From Corynebacterium sp. (GTDB lineage Bacteria > Actinomycetota > Actinomycetes > Mycobacteriales > Mycobacteriaceae), in contig NZ_JAUMTY010000043.1 of the NCBI RefSeq assembly GCF_030530965.1, forward strand, positions 1 through 19,494: 19,494 bases of DNA. The letters are read 5' to 3'. Made by a program: the position numbers and the translations under genes. Shown one piece after another: positions 1 to 7,498 of the stretch (its first letter is position 1; every line of letters begins with the position of its first letter). The notes beneath the pieces are model-generated. The model did not search any database. It worked only from the letters and a program-made list of their open reading frames with translations, and was not told where the DNA came from.

Positions 1-235
1 TGTTAATGGTGATAGAGATGTTGTCGAATGTCGTGGATGGGGCTGGGGATAACACGCACAGGTTAGGTGCTTGACAACCGGCTTTTTACCCCAATTTGCT
101 CGGATATTTCCCCAGTTCACGATAAAAAGGCCCAGCGTAGGAGCGGTTTTCCACCGGTACTGTGAGATTCGTCAAATCAAAATTTCACAGGGCTGACCTG
201 CGCAAACGCTCGTTTCCGCAGGTCGCGATAAAAAC

Positions 236-323
236 TTGTCCACAGTAAATTCCACAGGCCGACGTGGGAAACGTTGAATTCTCCACATTTTATCCACAGG
301 CGGTCTGCGAAACCTGTGGATAA
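236..323. promoter_or_regulatory. Cluster of DnaA boxes ahead of dnaB
   Basis: Two perfect TTATCCACA boxes face each other: 290-298 on + and 315-323 on - (TGTGGATAA). An 8-of-9 match TTCTCCACA at 279-287 lies exactly 11 bp, one helical turn, before the first perfect box. TTGTCCACA, a variant common in actinobacterial origins, lies at 236-244. A weaker TCCACA core is at 251-256. The sequences are read directly. Binding by DnaA, and a role in dnaB control, DnaA titration or origin activity, are inferences. Confidence 0.65.
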
Positions 324-410
324 CTTCGTCGGGAAGTAGCTATTGAGATTTGCATCCTAGCGCTCGGGGCTTTATGAAAAGCAGTAAAGAGTCACTCTGA
401 GCAACCCCTT

Positions 411-430
411 CCGGTGAGATCCGGTGAGAT
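411..430. repeat. Tandem 10-bp duplication in the dnaB leader
   Basis: CCGGTGAGAT occurs twice head to tail (411-420 and 421-430), followed by a partial third copy GATCTGG. It could be replication slippage or a short operator. No function is evident. Confidence 0.5.
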
Positions 431-492
431 CTGGCGGGCACCAGCAGATTGTGCTCAGTGTTTATGTCGGCGGCAGACGATAGGGTATTCCC

Positions 493-1983
493 ATGGCATC
501 ACGTTCAGCGGTATCAGCGTCTTCTTTTGATAATTCGTATGACTCGTATGAGTCTGGTTTTGGTTCGGGTGGGGACTATGAGGATGCGTCGTTTGGACCT
601 TCCGGCGGTCCCGATCCGCGGGATTATGAGGAATTTGGCCGGAAGTCTCCCCAGGATATTGAGGCTGAGCAGGCTGTTTTGGGCGGTATGCTGCAGTCCC
701 AGGACGCCATTACGGATGTCGTAGAGATTCTCCGCGCGGACGATTTCTATGACCCGCGCCATCAGACCATTTTTAACGCCATTCTCGATCTTTATAGCGA
801 GTCTGCGGATGCCCAGCTGCAGATCGACCCGGTGCTGGTGAGCAACCGCCTTAACAGGGACGGCGACTTGGAGCGCGTGGGTGGTGCGCCATACATCCAC
901 ACTCTTATGACTAAAGTGCCGACGGCGGCCAACGCGAGTTACTATGCGCGGATTGTTGCCGAAAAAGCGGTGCTTCGTGGGCTGGTCTCGGTGGGGACGG
1001 AGATCGCCAAGCTGGGGTACAACGGCATCGATGGCCAGGACGTGGACAAGGTTGTCGATTACGCCCAGTCTCAGGTGTTCGGGGTTGGTCGTCGTGACGC
1101 TAGCACGGATTATGTTGAGTTGGCCGACACGTTTGAGGAGGTCAATGACCTTCTCAACGAGTACGAAATGCACGGCGGGGCAGCGAGTGGTGTGCCAACG
1201 GGGTTCCTTGACCTCGACAGAACGATTAACGGCCTTCACCCTGGGCAGATGGTTATCATCGCCGCTCGTCCGGGCGTGGGGAAGTCCACCTTGGCGATGG
1301 ATTTCATGCGGTCGGCGTCGGTAGAAAATTGCACACCGTCGGCACTTTTTAGCCTTGAGATGTCCAAAATGGAGATCGTTCTGAGGCTGCTATCGGCCGA
1401 GGCCGAGGTGAAACTCACCAATATGCGCAGCGGCAAAATGGACGAGTCCGAGTGGACCCGGCTGGCCCAAACGATGGGGAAGCTGGAGAAAGCGCCCATT
1501 TTTATCGACGATTCACCCAACCTGACGATGATGGAGATCCGGACGAAAGCCCGGCAGATCAAACAGAAGCACGGCCTCGGGCTGATTGTTGTGGATTATC
1601 TGCAGCTGATGACGTCGGGCCGCAAGGTGGAGTCGCGTCAGCAGGAAGTCTCGGAGTTTTCTCGTCAACTGAAGTTGTTGGCGAAGGAAGTGGAGGTTCC
1701 GCTGATCGCTATTTCGCAGCTCAACCGTGGTCCGGAGTCCCGTACCGACAAGAAGCCGCAGCTGGCGGACCTACGTGAATCGGGGTCCCTCGAGCAGGAC
1801 GCGGACATGGTGATGCTGCTGTACCGGCCGGACTCTCAGCCGGGTGCGTTGGATAACGCCCGCGAGGGAGAAGCAGACATTATTTTGGCTAAACACCGCG
1901 GGGGACCGGTGGGCACCATCCCGATTGCCGAGCAATTGAAGTACTCGAGGTTCGCTAACCTGGCCACCGATAACTTCTCGTAA
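493..1983 (+). CDS. dnaB: Replicative DNA helicase DnaB
   Basis: 496-residue hexameric helicase that unwinds DNA ahead of the replisome on the lagging strand. Residues 1-50 are an acidic Ser/Gly/Tyr-rich extension, as is usual in actinobacteria. The DnaB N-terminal helical domain begins around 'PQDIEAEQAVLGGMLQS' (about 52-150) and the RecA-like ATPase fills the C-terminal half. Walker A is ARPGVGKST with K264. Walker B ends in VVDYLQL with D368. The segment around R428 (LRESGSLEQDAD) is the conserved region near the arginine finger. No intein interrupts Walker A, unlike several mycobacterial DnaB proteins, and the length fits intein-free family members. The ATG at 493 gives the usual N-terminus, although the upstream ribosome site (TAGGG) is weak. 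The gene stands alone behind a DnaA-box cluster. Confidence 0.97.
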   Translation: MASRSAVSASSFDNSYDSYESGFGSGGDYEDASFGPSGGPDPRDYEEFGRKSPQDIEAEQAVLGGMLQSQDAITDVVEILRADDFYDPRHQTIFNAILDLYSESADAQLQIDPVLVSNRLNRDGDLERVGGAPYIHTLMTKVPTAANASYYARIVAEKAVLRGLVSVGTEIAKLGYNGIDGQDVDKVVDYAQSQVFGVGRRDASTDYVELADTFEEVNDLLNEYEMHGGAASGVPTGFLDLDRTINGLHPGQMVIIAARPGVGKSTLAMDFMRSASVENCTPSALFSLEMSKMEIVLRLLSAEAEVKLTNMRSGKMDESEWTRLAQTMGKLEKAPIFIDDSPNLTMMEIRTKARQIKQKHGLGLIVVDYLQLMTSGRKVESRQQEVSEFSRQLKLLAKEVEVPLIAISQLNRGPESRTDKKPQLADLRESGSLEQDADMVMLLYRPDSQPGALDNAREGEADIILAKHRGGPVGTIPIAEQLKYSRFANLATDNFS

Positions 1984-1995
1984 AACCAGGAGAAT

Positions 1996-2014
1996 GCCGC
2001 TCACGGGCGGTTTT
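1996..2014 (+). terminator. Weak intrinsic terminator after dnaB
   Basis: GCCGCT (1996-2001) can pair with GGCGGT (2006-2011) around the loop CACG. That gives six pairs, two of them G-U wobbles at the ends, followed by a short T run. It starts 13 nt after the dnaB stop, where a terminator is expected. The stem is short, so termination may be partial. Confidence 0.45.
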
Positions 2015-2301
2015 CCGGGCCGTCCTCGGTGCCCGCACACCGGCCAGCGCGGTCCCTGCAGCGTCGCGAAATCGCGCCGGGCCGACATTTTCCTCTATTT
2101 TGGATAGCGAGTAGTAGTTCCCGATCGCTGAATGATGCGCCCACGCGGATGCTCATCTGTTTCATACCCGCGTGTGAAGTGCCCTGGTGCTCATTCGGCA
2201 ATTGGTGAGCTGGCTCCGGACCTCGTAAAAGTACGCGGTACACGTAGCGGTTAAGCACCCGTACACGCGGGATCGGCCGGGGCAGCATGTAGGCAGTAAT
2301 G

Positions 2302-2306
2302 AAAGG
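2302..2306 (+). promoter_or_regulatory. Ribosome site deciding the antiporter start
   Basis: AAAGG at 2302-2306 lies 8 nt before the ATG at 2315. The in-frame GTG at 2306 overlaps this site, so the ATG is the more likely start. Confidence 0.55.
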
Positions 2307-2314
2307 TGGCGGGC

Positions 2315-3904
2315 ATGGAGACCCTCATTGTGATTGTGGGTCTGATGTTTGCGACGGTCATCGTCGTGTCCATCGGCGAGCGAACCAACCTCCCGTGGCC
2401 CGTGTTGTTAACCCTCTTAACGACGGCCACGATGGTGTTCCCTGCGATTCCCGATATTTCATTACCGCCCGATCTGATTCTGCCTTTATTCCTCCCGCCG
2501 TTGATTTGGGCGATGGCCCGACGCTTGTCGTGGCCACTGATCCGCTCCCAGTGGCGGACGCTCTTGTCGTTATCCGTGCTGTTGGTGGTGGTGACGATTC
2601 TGGCGGTGGCGGGCACGTCGATGGTGCTCATCCCCGGTTTGTCCGTGGCGGGCGCGATCGCGTTGGGCGCGGCGGTAGCTCCGTCGGACCCGGTAGCTGT
2701 GGAGGCCGTTGCGGAACCGGCGGGAATTCCCCGGCGCGTGATCGGCACCCTGCAGACCGAGGGCCTGTTTAACGACGCGGTCGCGCTGGTTGCCTTCCAG
2801 TTAGCGCTCAATTCGCTGTATAACGATGACTCGATCCACGTCGGCCCGGCGCTGTTGCGGTTTGTCTACACCGCGTTGGCGTCGATTGCCTTGGGCTGGC
2901 TGATCGGCCACGTTGCCGGCCGGGCGTTGGAGTACACCGCGGGATCGAACACGGTCAACGCCCTGAGCTGGGTCGTTCCGTTCGCGGTGTATATCGCTGC
3001 CGAGGAGATTCACGCGTCGGGAGTTATTGCGGTGGTGGTGGCCGCCGTGGAGATGACGTCGCGTGTGTCGGCGACGGCGGCGGAGGATCGTCTGACGGGG
3101 TCGGCTTTCTGGGAGACCGCCGAGCTGCTGGTGACGGGCCTTGCGTTCGGCCTGATCGGTTTGTCGGTGCGTAACGCGGTGGAGCAGACCTCGACGCGTA
3201 TCGGCGAAGGTATTGTCTGGGGTTTGGTCATTTCCGGCGTCCTCTTCGCGGTGCGTTTCGTCTGGATGTACGACCAGTATTTGCTGAACAAGCACGGCAA
3301 GAAGAAGAACGTGTCCCCGCTGCGGCTGCAGGAAGTGCTTGTGTTGACGTGGTCGGGGATGCGCGGTTTGGTCACGCTGGCCCTGGTGTTGTCGGTCCCC
3401 GCGGGCTATATCAATGTGTATAACGAAATGCCGCTGATCGCGATCACCGTGCTCTTCTGCACGATGGTTGTTCCCGGGTTGACGCTGCCGTGGATCATGC
3501 AGAAGCTGAATGTCAACGAAGGCAATGATGCGATTGCCGACGCCACGATGGATCGTCTGTTGCGCCGTGCGCACAACGCGGCGATGGATGTGCTGCAGTC
3601 GAAGGGCGAGGATCTCCCACCGGAGGCTATCCAGGCTATCGCTCGCCGTTTCCGCGACATGACGGGCGTTCCGAAGGACGATGAGCCGGAGAATTATGAG
3701 GATGCGGTGCGTCGCCTGCGCGAGGTACGTCGGAAGGTGACGGCTGTTCGTCTAGAGGCCATCGAGGCCGCCCAGGTCGAGGTCATGTCCGCGCGCTTCG
3801 AGCCGGGTGCGGATCCGTTCATTATCGACGAAGTGCTGGCGCAGTTGGACCGTATGACGCTGGCGAGTGGCGAAAATTCTGTGATGGGGCTTCGGGAAAG
3901 GTAG
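2315..3904 (+). CDS. Na+/H+ antiporter, CPA1 (NhaP/NhaX) family
   Basis: About 529 residues from ATG 2315 (532 if GTG 2306 is used). It exchanges Na+ or K+ for H+ across the membrane. Roughly twelve hydrophobic segments fill residues 1-390. The signature EGLFNDAVALV carries the Asn-Asp pair at about N153-D154 that forms the CPA1 cation site, preceded by the APSDPVAV motif (broken-helix region). The last 130 residues are hydrophilic, charged and predicted helical, a cytosolic tail typical of the family. The gene leads a compact + operon with two fluoride-channel genes: the next start is 7 bp after its stop. The exact ion (Na+, K+ or Li+) cannot be read from the sequence. Confidence 0.92.
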   Translation: METLIVIVGLMFATVIVVSIGERTNLPWPVLLTLLTTATMVFPAIPDISLPPDLILPLFLPPLIWAMARRLSWPLIRSQWRTLLSLSVLLVVVTILAVAGTSMVLIPGLSVAGAIALGAAVAPSDPVAVEAVAEPAGIPRRVIGTLQTEGLFNDAVALVAFQLALNSLYNDDSIHVGPALLRFVYTALASIALGWLIGHVAGRALEYTAGSNTVNALSWVVPFAVYIAAEEIHASGVIAVVVAAVEMTSRVSATAAEDRLTGSAFWETAELLVTGLAFGLIGLSVRNAVEQTSTRIGEGIVWGLVISGVLFAVRFVWMYDQYLLNKHGKKKNVSPLRLQEVLVLTWSGMRGLVTLALVLSVPAGYINVYNEMPLIAITVLFCTMVVPGLTLPWIMQKLNVNEGNDAIADATMDRLLRRAHNAAMDVLQSKGEDLPPEAIQAIARRFRDMTGVPKDDEPENYEDAVRRLREVRRKVTAVRLEAIEAAQVEVMSARFEPGADPFIIDEVLAQLDRMTLASGENSVMGLRER

Positions 3905-3911
3905 GCGTGTC

Positions 3912-4376
3912 GTGTCTCGTGTGAGAAGGCCTGTGGTGCCGAAGCGCTTTGCCGGTTCGGCTGCGCTGGTTTTTGTTGGTGGCGCCGTGGGGACGTTGGT
4001 GCGTGATGTGTTGACGTCGAGCCCCGTGGTGAGCGCCGTGGTGCCCACAATGTGGTGGGTGTTCGCGGTGAACGTGGTGGGCGCCGCTCTGCTCGGCTTC
4101 TTGGGCGCCCGGTTCGCCCGCCTGGGCCGTGTGAACGCAAAACTGCTGCTGGGCACGGGTTTCTGCGGCGGTTTAACCACCTATTCGACGCTTGCCGTGG
4201 ACATTGCTCGGTGGTTCCCGGGTGTCGGAGCTGGCGGCGTGCAGGGAACAGGGTCCCTGATGGGCATGAGTTTCGCGGTGTACTACGCGTTATTCAGCGT
4301 TATCTGTGGCGCGATCGCGGCGTTTGCCGGGGCGTGGTGGGAACGCGTCGGCCGTAGTGAGGTGGCGCAACGATGA
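3912..4376 (+). CDS. crcB: Fluoride channel subunit CrcB/Fluc (first copy)
   Basis: 154 residues starting at GTG 3912; GGAAAGG (3895-3901) across the antiporter stop serves as ribosome site. Fluc proteins let toxic F- leave the cell. Family marks: GGAVGTLVRD near residue 23, NVVGAALLGFLG in the second membrane helix, and GTGFCGGLTTYSTL with the Thr/Ser-rich break that lines the pore. Four membrane segments are visible. The N-terminal 15 residues are basic, and the loop before helix 4 (GVGAGGVQGTGS) is longer than usual. Its stop overlaps the start of the second crcB in ATGA, which suggests translational coupling and a two-gene, antiparallel heterodimeric channel as in other Gram-positives. 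Confidence 0.93.
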   Translation: MSRVRRPVVPKRFAGSAALVFVGGAVGTLVRDVLTSSPVVSAVVPTMWWVFAVNVVGAALLGFLGARFARLGRVNAKLLLGTGFCGGLTTYSTLAVDIARWFPGVGAGGVQGTGSLMGMSFAVYYALFSVICGAIAAFAGAWWERVGRSEVAQR

Positions 4377-4711
4377 TGGTGCTTGTGGCGCTCGGCGGTG
4401 GTCTTGGTGCGTGCCTGCGGTATGCGGTGGACGCGTGGATCCGCAAGCGGTGGCCGGCGGAATTCCCGTGGGCCACGTTTGTGATTAACGTGACGGGCTC
4501 GTTTGTCCTCGGCCTCTGTGTGGCCGGCCTGTCCGGGGGAGCGCTGTTGGGCTTCCTAGGGACCGGGATGATGGGTGGATACACCACGTTCTCCACGGCG
4601 TCTGTCGAGGCTGTTACTCAAGGTAGCGCTCGCCGTGGCGCTGCATATGCATTATCGACGCTGGTGGTGGCGGTCTTCGCGGCATGGCTCGGGTTGATCA
4701 TCGCCGGGTAG
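4373..4711 (+). CDS. crcB: Fluoride channel subunit CrcB/Fluc (second copy)
   Basis: 112 residues, the normal Fluc length. Motifs: LGGGLGACLRYAVD at the N-terminus with the conserved Arg, NVTGSFVLGL in helix 2, and GTGMMGGYTTFSTASVE, equivalent to GFCGGLTTFST in single-gene Fluc. It starts inside the stop of the preceding crcB. The two partners are clearly diverged from each other, as expected for subunits that form a heterodimer rather than a recent duplicate. No fluoride riboswitch is visible directly upstream; expression is presumably from the antiporter promoter. Confidence 0.93.
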   Translation: MMVLVALGGGLGACLRYAVDAWIRKRWPAEFPWATFVINVTGSFVLGLCVAGLSGGALLGFLGTGMMGGYTTFSTASVEAVTQGSARRGAAYALSTLVVAVFAAWLGLIIAG

Positions 4712-4801
4712 GTTGCATCGCGTAAGCCGCGCCGGGCCCTTTACACGACCGCTTCGCTATCGGCGACGTCGCGCGGCAACGCCACGCGGAGACGTCGAGG
4801 C

Positions 4802-5002
4802 CTACTTGGGTTCGAGCGCGTATCCAGCTTCCGTGACGGCATCGTTGATGTCGGCATCGCCGAAGTCTTCACCTTCGACGGTCATATGTCCGTCGTCGAA
4901 AATAGTGACGTTTTGTACTCCGCGTGCCTGAGATACCGCGTTTTTGATGGTGGCGGCTCCTTCGTTGGAGCTCATGCCGGTGATGGTGTAATTCTTCATC
5001 AT
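4802..5002 (-). CDS. HMA-fold (CopZ-like) small protein lacking metal-binding cysteines
   Basis: 66 residues from the ATG at 5002, chosen because AAGGAGA (5017-5011) lies 8 nt before it; a longer frame to 5095 adds only unrelated residues. The fold pattern is that of copper chaperones (YTITGM, helix with IKNAV, GVQNVTIFDDGHMTVEG, DINDAVTEAGYAL). Where CopZ has GMTCxxC this protein reads GMSSNEG, so both cysteines are replaced, and the whole protein contains no Cys. Metal transfer in the usual way is therefore not possible. It may have a structural or regulatory role, or use other ligands such as His39 and the Met residues. It stands alone, convergent to crcB, with no P-type ATPase beside it. 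Confidence 0.82.
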   Translation of the reverse strand: MMKNYTITGMSSNEGAATIKNAVSQARGVQNVTIFDDGHMTVEGEDFGDADINDAVTEAGYALEPK

Positions 5003-5095
5003 GGGGGGTATCTCCTTGTGGGGTACTGTCGTGTCGATGGCCACCGATGGTTGGTCGGTGCTAGCTGGTGCCTCACAGGCGAGTGTGTGCTCCAT

Positions 5096-5124
5096 GGGCT
5101 ATAGCGCGGGGCGCACAATAGCCC
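5096..5124 (-). promoter_or_regulatory. Hairpin in the leader of the HMA gene
   Basis: GGGCTAT (5096-5102) pairs perfectly with ATAGCCC (5118-5124), and inside it GCGC (5104-5107) pairs with GCGC (5111-5114) around GGG. The result is an 11-bp stem with a small internal loop. No T run follows on either strand, so it does not look like a terminator. It lies about 95 nt upstream of the HMA start and just downstream of a possible promoter, so it would fall in the 5' leader. Confidence 0.5.
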
Positions 5125-5144
5125 CGTGTGGAACGTGACTTTAG

Positions 5145-5173
5145 TTATTGTTGTTAATTTGCACTAGTGACAA
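5145..5173 (-). promoter_or_regulatory. Possible promoter for the HMA gene
   Basis: Read on the minus strand, TTGTCA (5173-5168) and CAATAA (5150-5145) are spaced by 17 bp within an A/T-rich stretch. The -10 is a poor match to TATAAT, so this is tentative. The transcript would begin near 5138 and carry the hairpin. Confidence 0.3.
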
Positions 5174-5435
5174 TTTCTATATTGCACATGTTTAGGGGTA
5201 TTTGAGGGGGTGCTTGTCCGTCACATATGGCCGTATAGCGGCTGTGGAGGAGCCTTTTTAGCTGGTCCGACGGTTTGGTGTGGAAGGTACGCCCATCATG
5301 ATCGCTCCCACTCGCAAAACCGACGCGACCATCGGAGTTCCCTAATGTTAAGGTAAAGGTCACCTATTGAGCCATGCTAAATACACGACACAGCGCACCT
5401 CGACGAGACATGCAGAGGGCAGAGGGGAGAAGTAA

Positions 5436-5702
5436 GTGGGCGGACTTATATACGCCGTCATAGGGGTAACGTGCATCGCACTTCAGTATCTATTACCCAG
5501 GTATCTTCCCGACTGGACTGGGCTTTTCATCCTTATTCCCTATGTAGCTGCAGTCGTCTTCGTAGTGTTTACGGTCGGCTTGCATGGTTTTAGGGACTTC
5601 ATCATGCCGGTCGTCGGTTTTTTCGCGTTAATGTGTATATGGGGTCAGGGCGTGGAAAATAAAAAACGCGTAAAGAAAGAGGGGGAACATGGAACCGAGT
5701 GA
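5436..5702 (+). CDS. Small membrane protein, first gene of an ABC transporter operon
   Basis: 88 residues from GTG 5436, preceded by AGGGGAGAAG. Three hydrophobic segments (about 3-22, 28-50 and 53-71) are followed by a basic-then-acidic hydrophilic tail (KKRVKKEGEHGTE). I do not recognise the family. It overlaps the permease gene by 14 nt, so the two are probably translated together and the protein may be an accessory subunit of the transporter. Small membrane partners are known in bacteriocin self-protection ABC systems, but any link here is by position only. Confidence 0.65.
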   Translation: MGGLIYAVIGVTCIALQYLLPRYLPDWTGLFILIPYVAAVVFVVFTVGLHGFRDFIMPVVGFFALMCIWGQGVENKKRVKKEGEHGTE

Positions 5703-6456
5703 GTTACATAGTAAACCCGGTTTTGTAGTCAACGGTATTAAGTCTGAATTGACGACGTTCATACACACCTCTTTGCTGAAGGTCTCGCTGGTTGTGATGG
5801 CCATCCCCACAGTCGGATTAGCCGTAGGTATGTCGCGTCGCAATAACGGGGCAATCGGTTTCTCAGGTGGCTTAGCTAATATCTCGGCGTTAACGTTTTT
5901 CTTCATTGCGTTCGCATTATCCCTGTATATTGCTGGTAGCTACACAAAGGGATCGGTGAACTACACCCTTCTTTCCATTCCTTCCCGTTCCTGTGCTTAT
6001 CTCGCTAGCCTCGTCACCTGCGTTATTATTTCTCTGGCCTTTTGGCTAGTGTTCGCCTTAATCTTTGTTGTCCTTTTACTCGTTTTATCTGCCCTAACCA
6101 GTTTTAGTGTCACCACTGATTCTGTCGCGAAGGAATTGATTCTCGGCGTCTCATGGGCAGTGTGCATGGTGGCTATTGGACTGGTCGCTGGTGGGATCTC
6201 TCATCTAGCTCGAAATGTAACCCTGTCATTCACGTTGATCATTGTGATCATGCTCATTCTCCCGATGACGGGGGCCATCTTGATGGCGATGGGTCATGAC
6301 CAGGGTGATCTCCTTCTCCATCACAGCTTCCCATTCGCTGTGGACAAACTAACGCAAGCTAATGCAACGTCGCTGGAAGGCCTGCTTGAAGTCGGGTTGT
6401 GGTGTGTCGTGGCCGTTGCGTGTGGCGCAGCACGTTTGTGGAGGTATGAGGCATGA
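5689..6456 (+). CDS. ABC-2 type transporter permease
   Basis: 255 residues from ATG 5689, with GAGGGGGA just before it. Six membrane segments are apparent, in the pattern of ABC-2 export permeases: one after the N-terminal 35 residues (SLVVMAIPTVGLAVG), pairs around 65-90, 105-145 and 165-215, and a last one near 235-250. The region 'SYTKGSVNYTLLSIPSRS' after the second helix corresponds to the conserved amphipathic coupling stretch of these permeases. It lies between the small membrane gene and the ATPase gene, overlapping both (14 nt and the 4-nt ATGA). Substrate is unknown; family members export peptides, lantibiotics or lipids. Confidence 0.85.
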   Translation: MEPSELHSKPGFVVNGIKSELTTFIHTSLLKVSLVVMAIPTVGLAVGMSRRNNGAIGFSGGLANISALTFFFIAFALSLYIAGSYTKGSVNYTLLSIPSRSCAYLASLVTCVIISLAFWLVFALIFVVLLLVLSALTSFSVTTDSVAKELILGVSWAVCMVAIGLVAGGISHLARNVTLSFTLIIVIMLILPMTGAILMAMGHDQGDLLLHHSFPFAVDKLTQANATSLEGLLEVGLWCVVAVACGAARLWRYEA

Positions 6457-7364
6457 GTTCGTCGGCAATTTCTGTTGACCAGATTAATAAGTCGTTTGGT
6501 AAACGAGTCCCGGTTTTGGAGAATATGACGTTCGACGTGCCGAGGGGCAAGGTTACGGGGTTGTTGGGGCCAAACGGGTCGGGTAAATCGACGATAATGA
6601 AGATTATTGCGGGGCTCACGCATGCCGATTCCGGCAAGGTCACGATCGATCTAGGACGTGCGGACTCCTATGAGAGCGCAGTCGGGATCGATCATTGCCG
6701 GGCAGGGGTTGGCTATCTTCTCGACCCTGAATGGATAGATACACGGGTATCGATACTTACTTTCCTTCGCAGTCAAATGCAGTTGAAGGGCATTTCAGAT
6801 ACTAAGAAGAAAGCGATCGACATTCTCGACGAATACGGTCTCGCTCATGCTCGTAACCGTAAGCTTGCGAAAGTGTCGCTGGGGATGAGGCAACGTGTTT
6901 GCCTCGCGGTGGCATTTCTCAACGATCCGGAGATCGTGATTTTGGACGAGCCGCACAATGGAGTGGACGCAGATGGCTCGATCGCATTCCAGAATAAGTT
7001 GAAGGAATATATCAGTTCCGGCGGGACTGCTTTGATTTCATCGCACTTGCTGAATGAGGTTCAGCAGTTTTCGGACAATGTGGTCATGATTAAAAATGGG
7101 CGAACGATAGTTCAAAAGCCACTTGACCAGCTACGAACGACGAATAGTGTTCTTTTAACAGTCCGAGGGGATATCGAGTCTGCCCAGCGAGCCATGCTCA
7201 ACAATGGTGGGCATATTGACGGTGTCTCCGGGCAGACCCTTTCAATTAGTGGTCTCGATACGGCGACGATTGCGGAAGTCGCGGTCGGCAATGGGGTCAA
7301 AATTGAAGGCCTCACTAAGGAAAGTAAGTCATTGGAGAGCATCTACTTAGAACTGAATGAATAG
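6453..7364 (+). CDS. ABC transporter ATPase, BcrA-like
   Basis: 303 residues. Walker A is GPNGSGKST (39-47) and Walker B is IVILDE (161-166) with catalytic E166. The D-loop follows at 171-174 and the switch His is H198 in ISSHLL. The signature motif is VSLGMRQR (141-148) rather than LSGGQ, a change common in BcrA-type drug and lantibiotic exporters. Where a Q-loop glutamine would be, the sequence reads YLLDPEW, also seen in that group. The C-terminal 90 residues form the extra domain typical of these ATPases. It is the last gene of the operon, overlapping the permease by ATGA. Likely role: powering export of a peptide or lipid-active compound. Confidence 0.92.
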   Translation: MSSSAISVDQINKSFGKRVPVLENMTFDVPRGKVTGLLGPNGSGKSTIMKIIAGLTHADSGKVTIDLGRADSYESAVGIDHCRAGVGYLLDPEWIDTRVSILTFLRSQMQLKGISDTKKKAIDILDEYGLAHARNRKLAKVSLGMRQRVCLAVAFLNDPEIVILDEPHNGVDADGSIAFQNKLKEYISSGGTALISSHLLNEVQQFSDNVVMIKNGRTIVQKPLDQLRTTNSVLLTVRGDIESAQRAMLNNGGHIDGVSGQTLSISGLDTATIAEVAVGNGVKIEGLTKESKSLESIYLELNE

Positions 7365-7454
7365 CCGTCCTCGGTTTCGTCATTTCTGCATCCGCAATAT
7401 CCACGTTCGCATGTGAGGTCACACATCCCCGCTGCAGTTGTAGACTGTCTGGTC

Positions 7455-7460
7455 TATGAT
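7455..7460 (+). promoter_or_regulatory. Possible -10 of the trxA promoter
   Basis: TATGAT is a five-of-six match to TATAAT, 132 bp before trxA. No matching -35 is evident at 16-18 bp. Transcription would start near 7467 and carry the structured leader. Confidence 0.35.
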
Positions 7461-7498
7461 GGGCCGCCTAAAGGCCTCTGCTTCATATCGTGCAGGTA

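Larger units (their letters stand above)
1..492. other. Non-coding region upstream of dnaB
   Basis: No convincing reading frame is visible on either strand. The stretch is rich in DnaA-box-like 9-mers, listed separately; an outlying 8-of-9 match in reverse orientation (TTATCCCCA) lies at 44-52. A TTGACA hexamer at 71-76 could be a -35 element, but I see no good -10 at the right distance. A perfect tandem duplication of CCGGTGAGAT sits at 411-430, in the probable dnaB leader. In related corynebacteria rplI lies upstream of dnaB; its end is not visible here. Confidence 0.6.
1984..2314. other. Spacer between dnaB and the antiporter operon
   Basis: No gene is supported here. Reading frames on the minus strand across this spacer lack ribosome sites and resemble no family I know. 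The spacer contains the weak terminator listed separately, a small palindrome CGCGA-AA-TCGCG at 2065-2076, and two GTACACG words just before the antiporter gene, whose promoter presumably lies here. No -10/-35 pair stands out. Confidence 0.5.
5003..5435. other. Long divergent spacer between the HMA gene and the ABC operon
   Basis: The 433-bp divergent spacer contains a hairpin and a possible minus-strand promoter (listed separately), plus an A/T-rich stretch at about 5138-5190. A minus-strand open frame at 5154-5363 has no ribosome site or recognisable content and is not called. AGGT-C-ACCT at 5357-5365 is a small perfect palindrome, with AGGT also at 5351-5354, about 70 bp ahead of the ABC operon; it could be an operator. 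TGCTAAATA at 5375-5383 resembles an extended -10 for that operon. Confidence 0.45.

Noticed and set aside
493..1983. Possible intein in DnaB
   Set aside because: The Walker A region is continuous and the length is that of intein-free DnaB.
2306..2314. GTG 2306 as the antiporter start
   Set aside because: It overlaps the only ribosome site; ATG 2315 is spaced correctly from it.
3905..4372. Fluoride riboswitch for the crcB pair
   Set aside because: The crcB genes follow the antiporter by 7 bp, leaving no room, and no crcB-motif core was recognisable before the operon.
5154..5363. 69-residue minus-strand reading frame
   Set aside because: No ribosome site and low-complexity, unrecognisable product across an A/T-rich promoter region.
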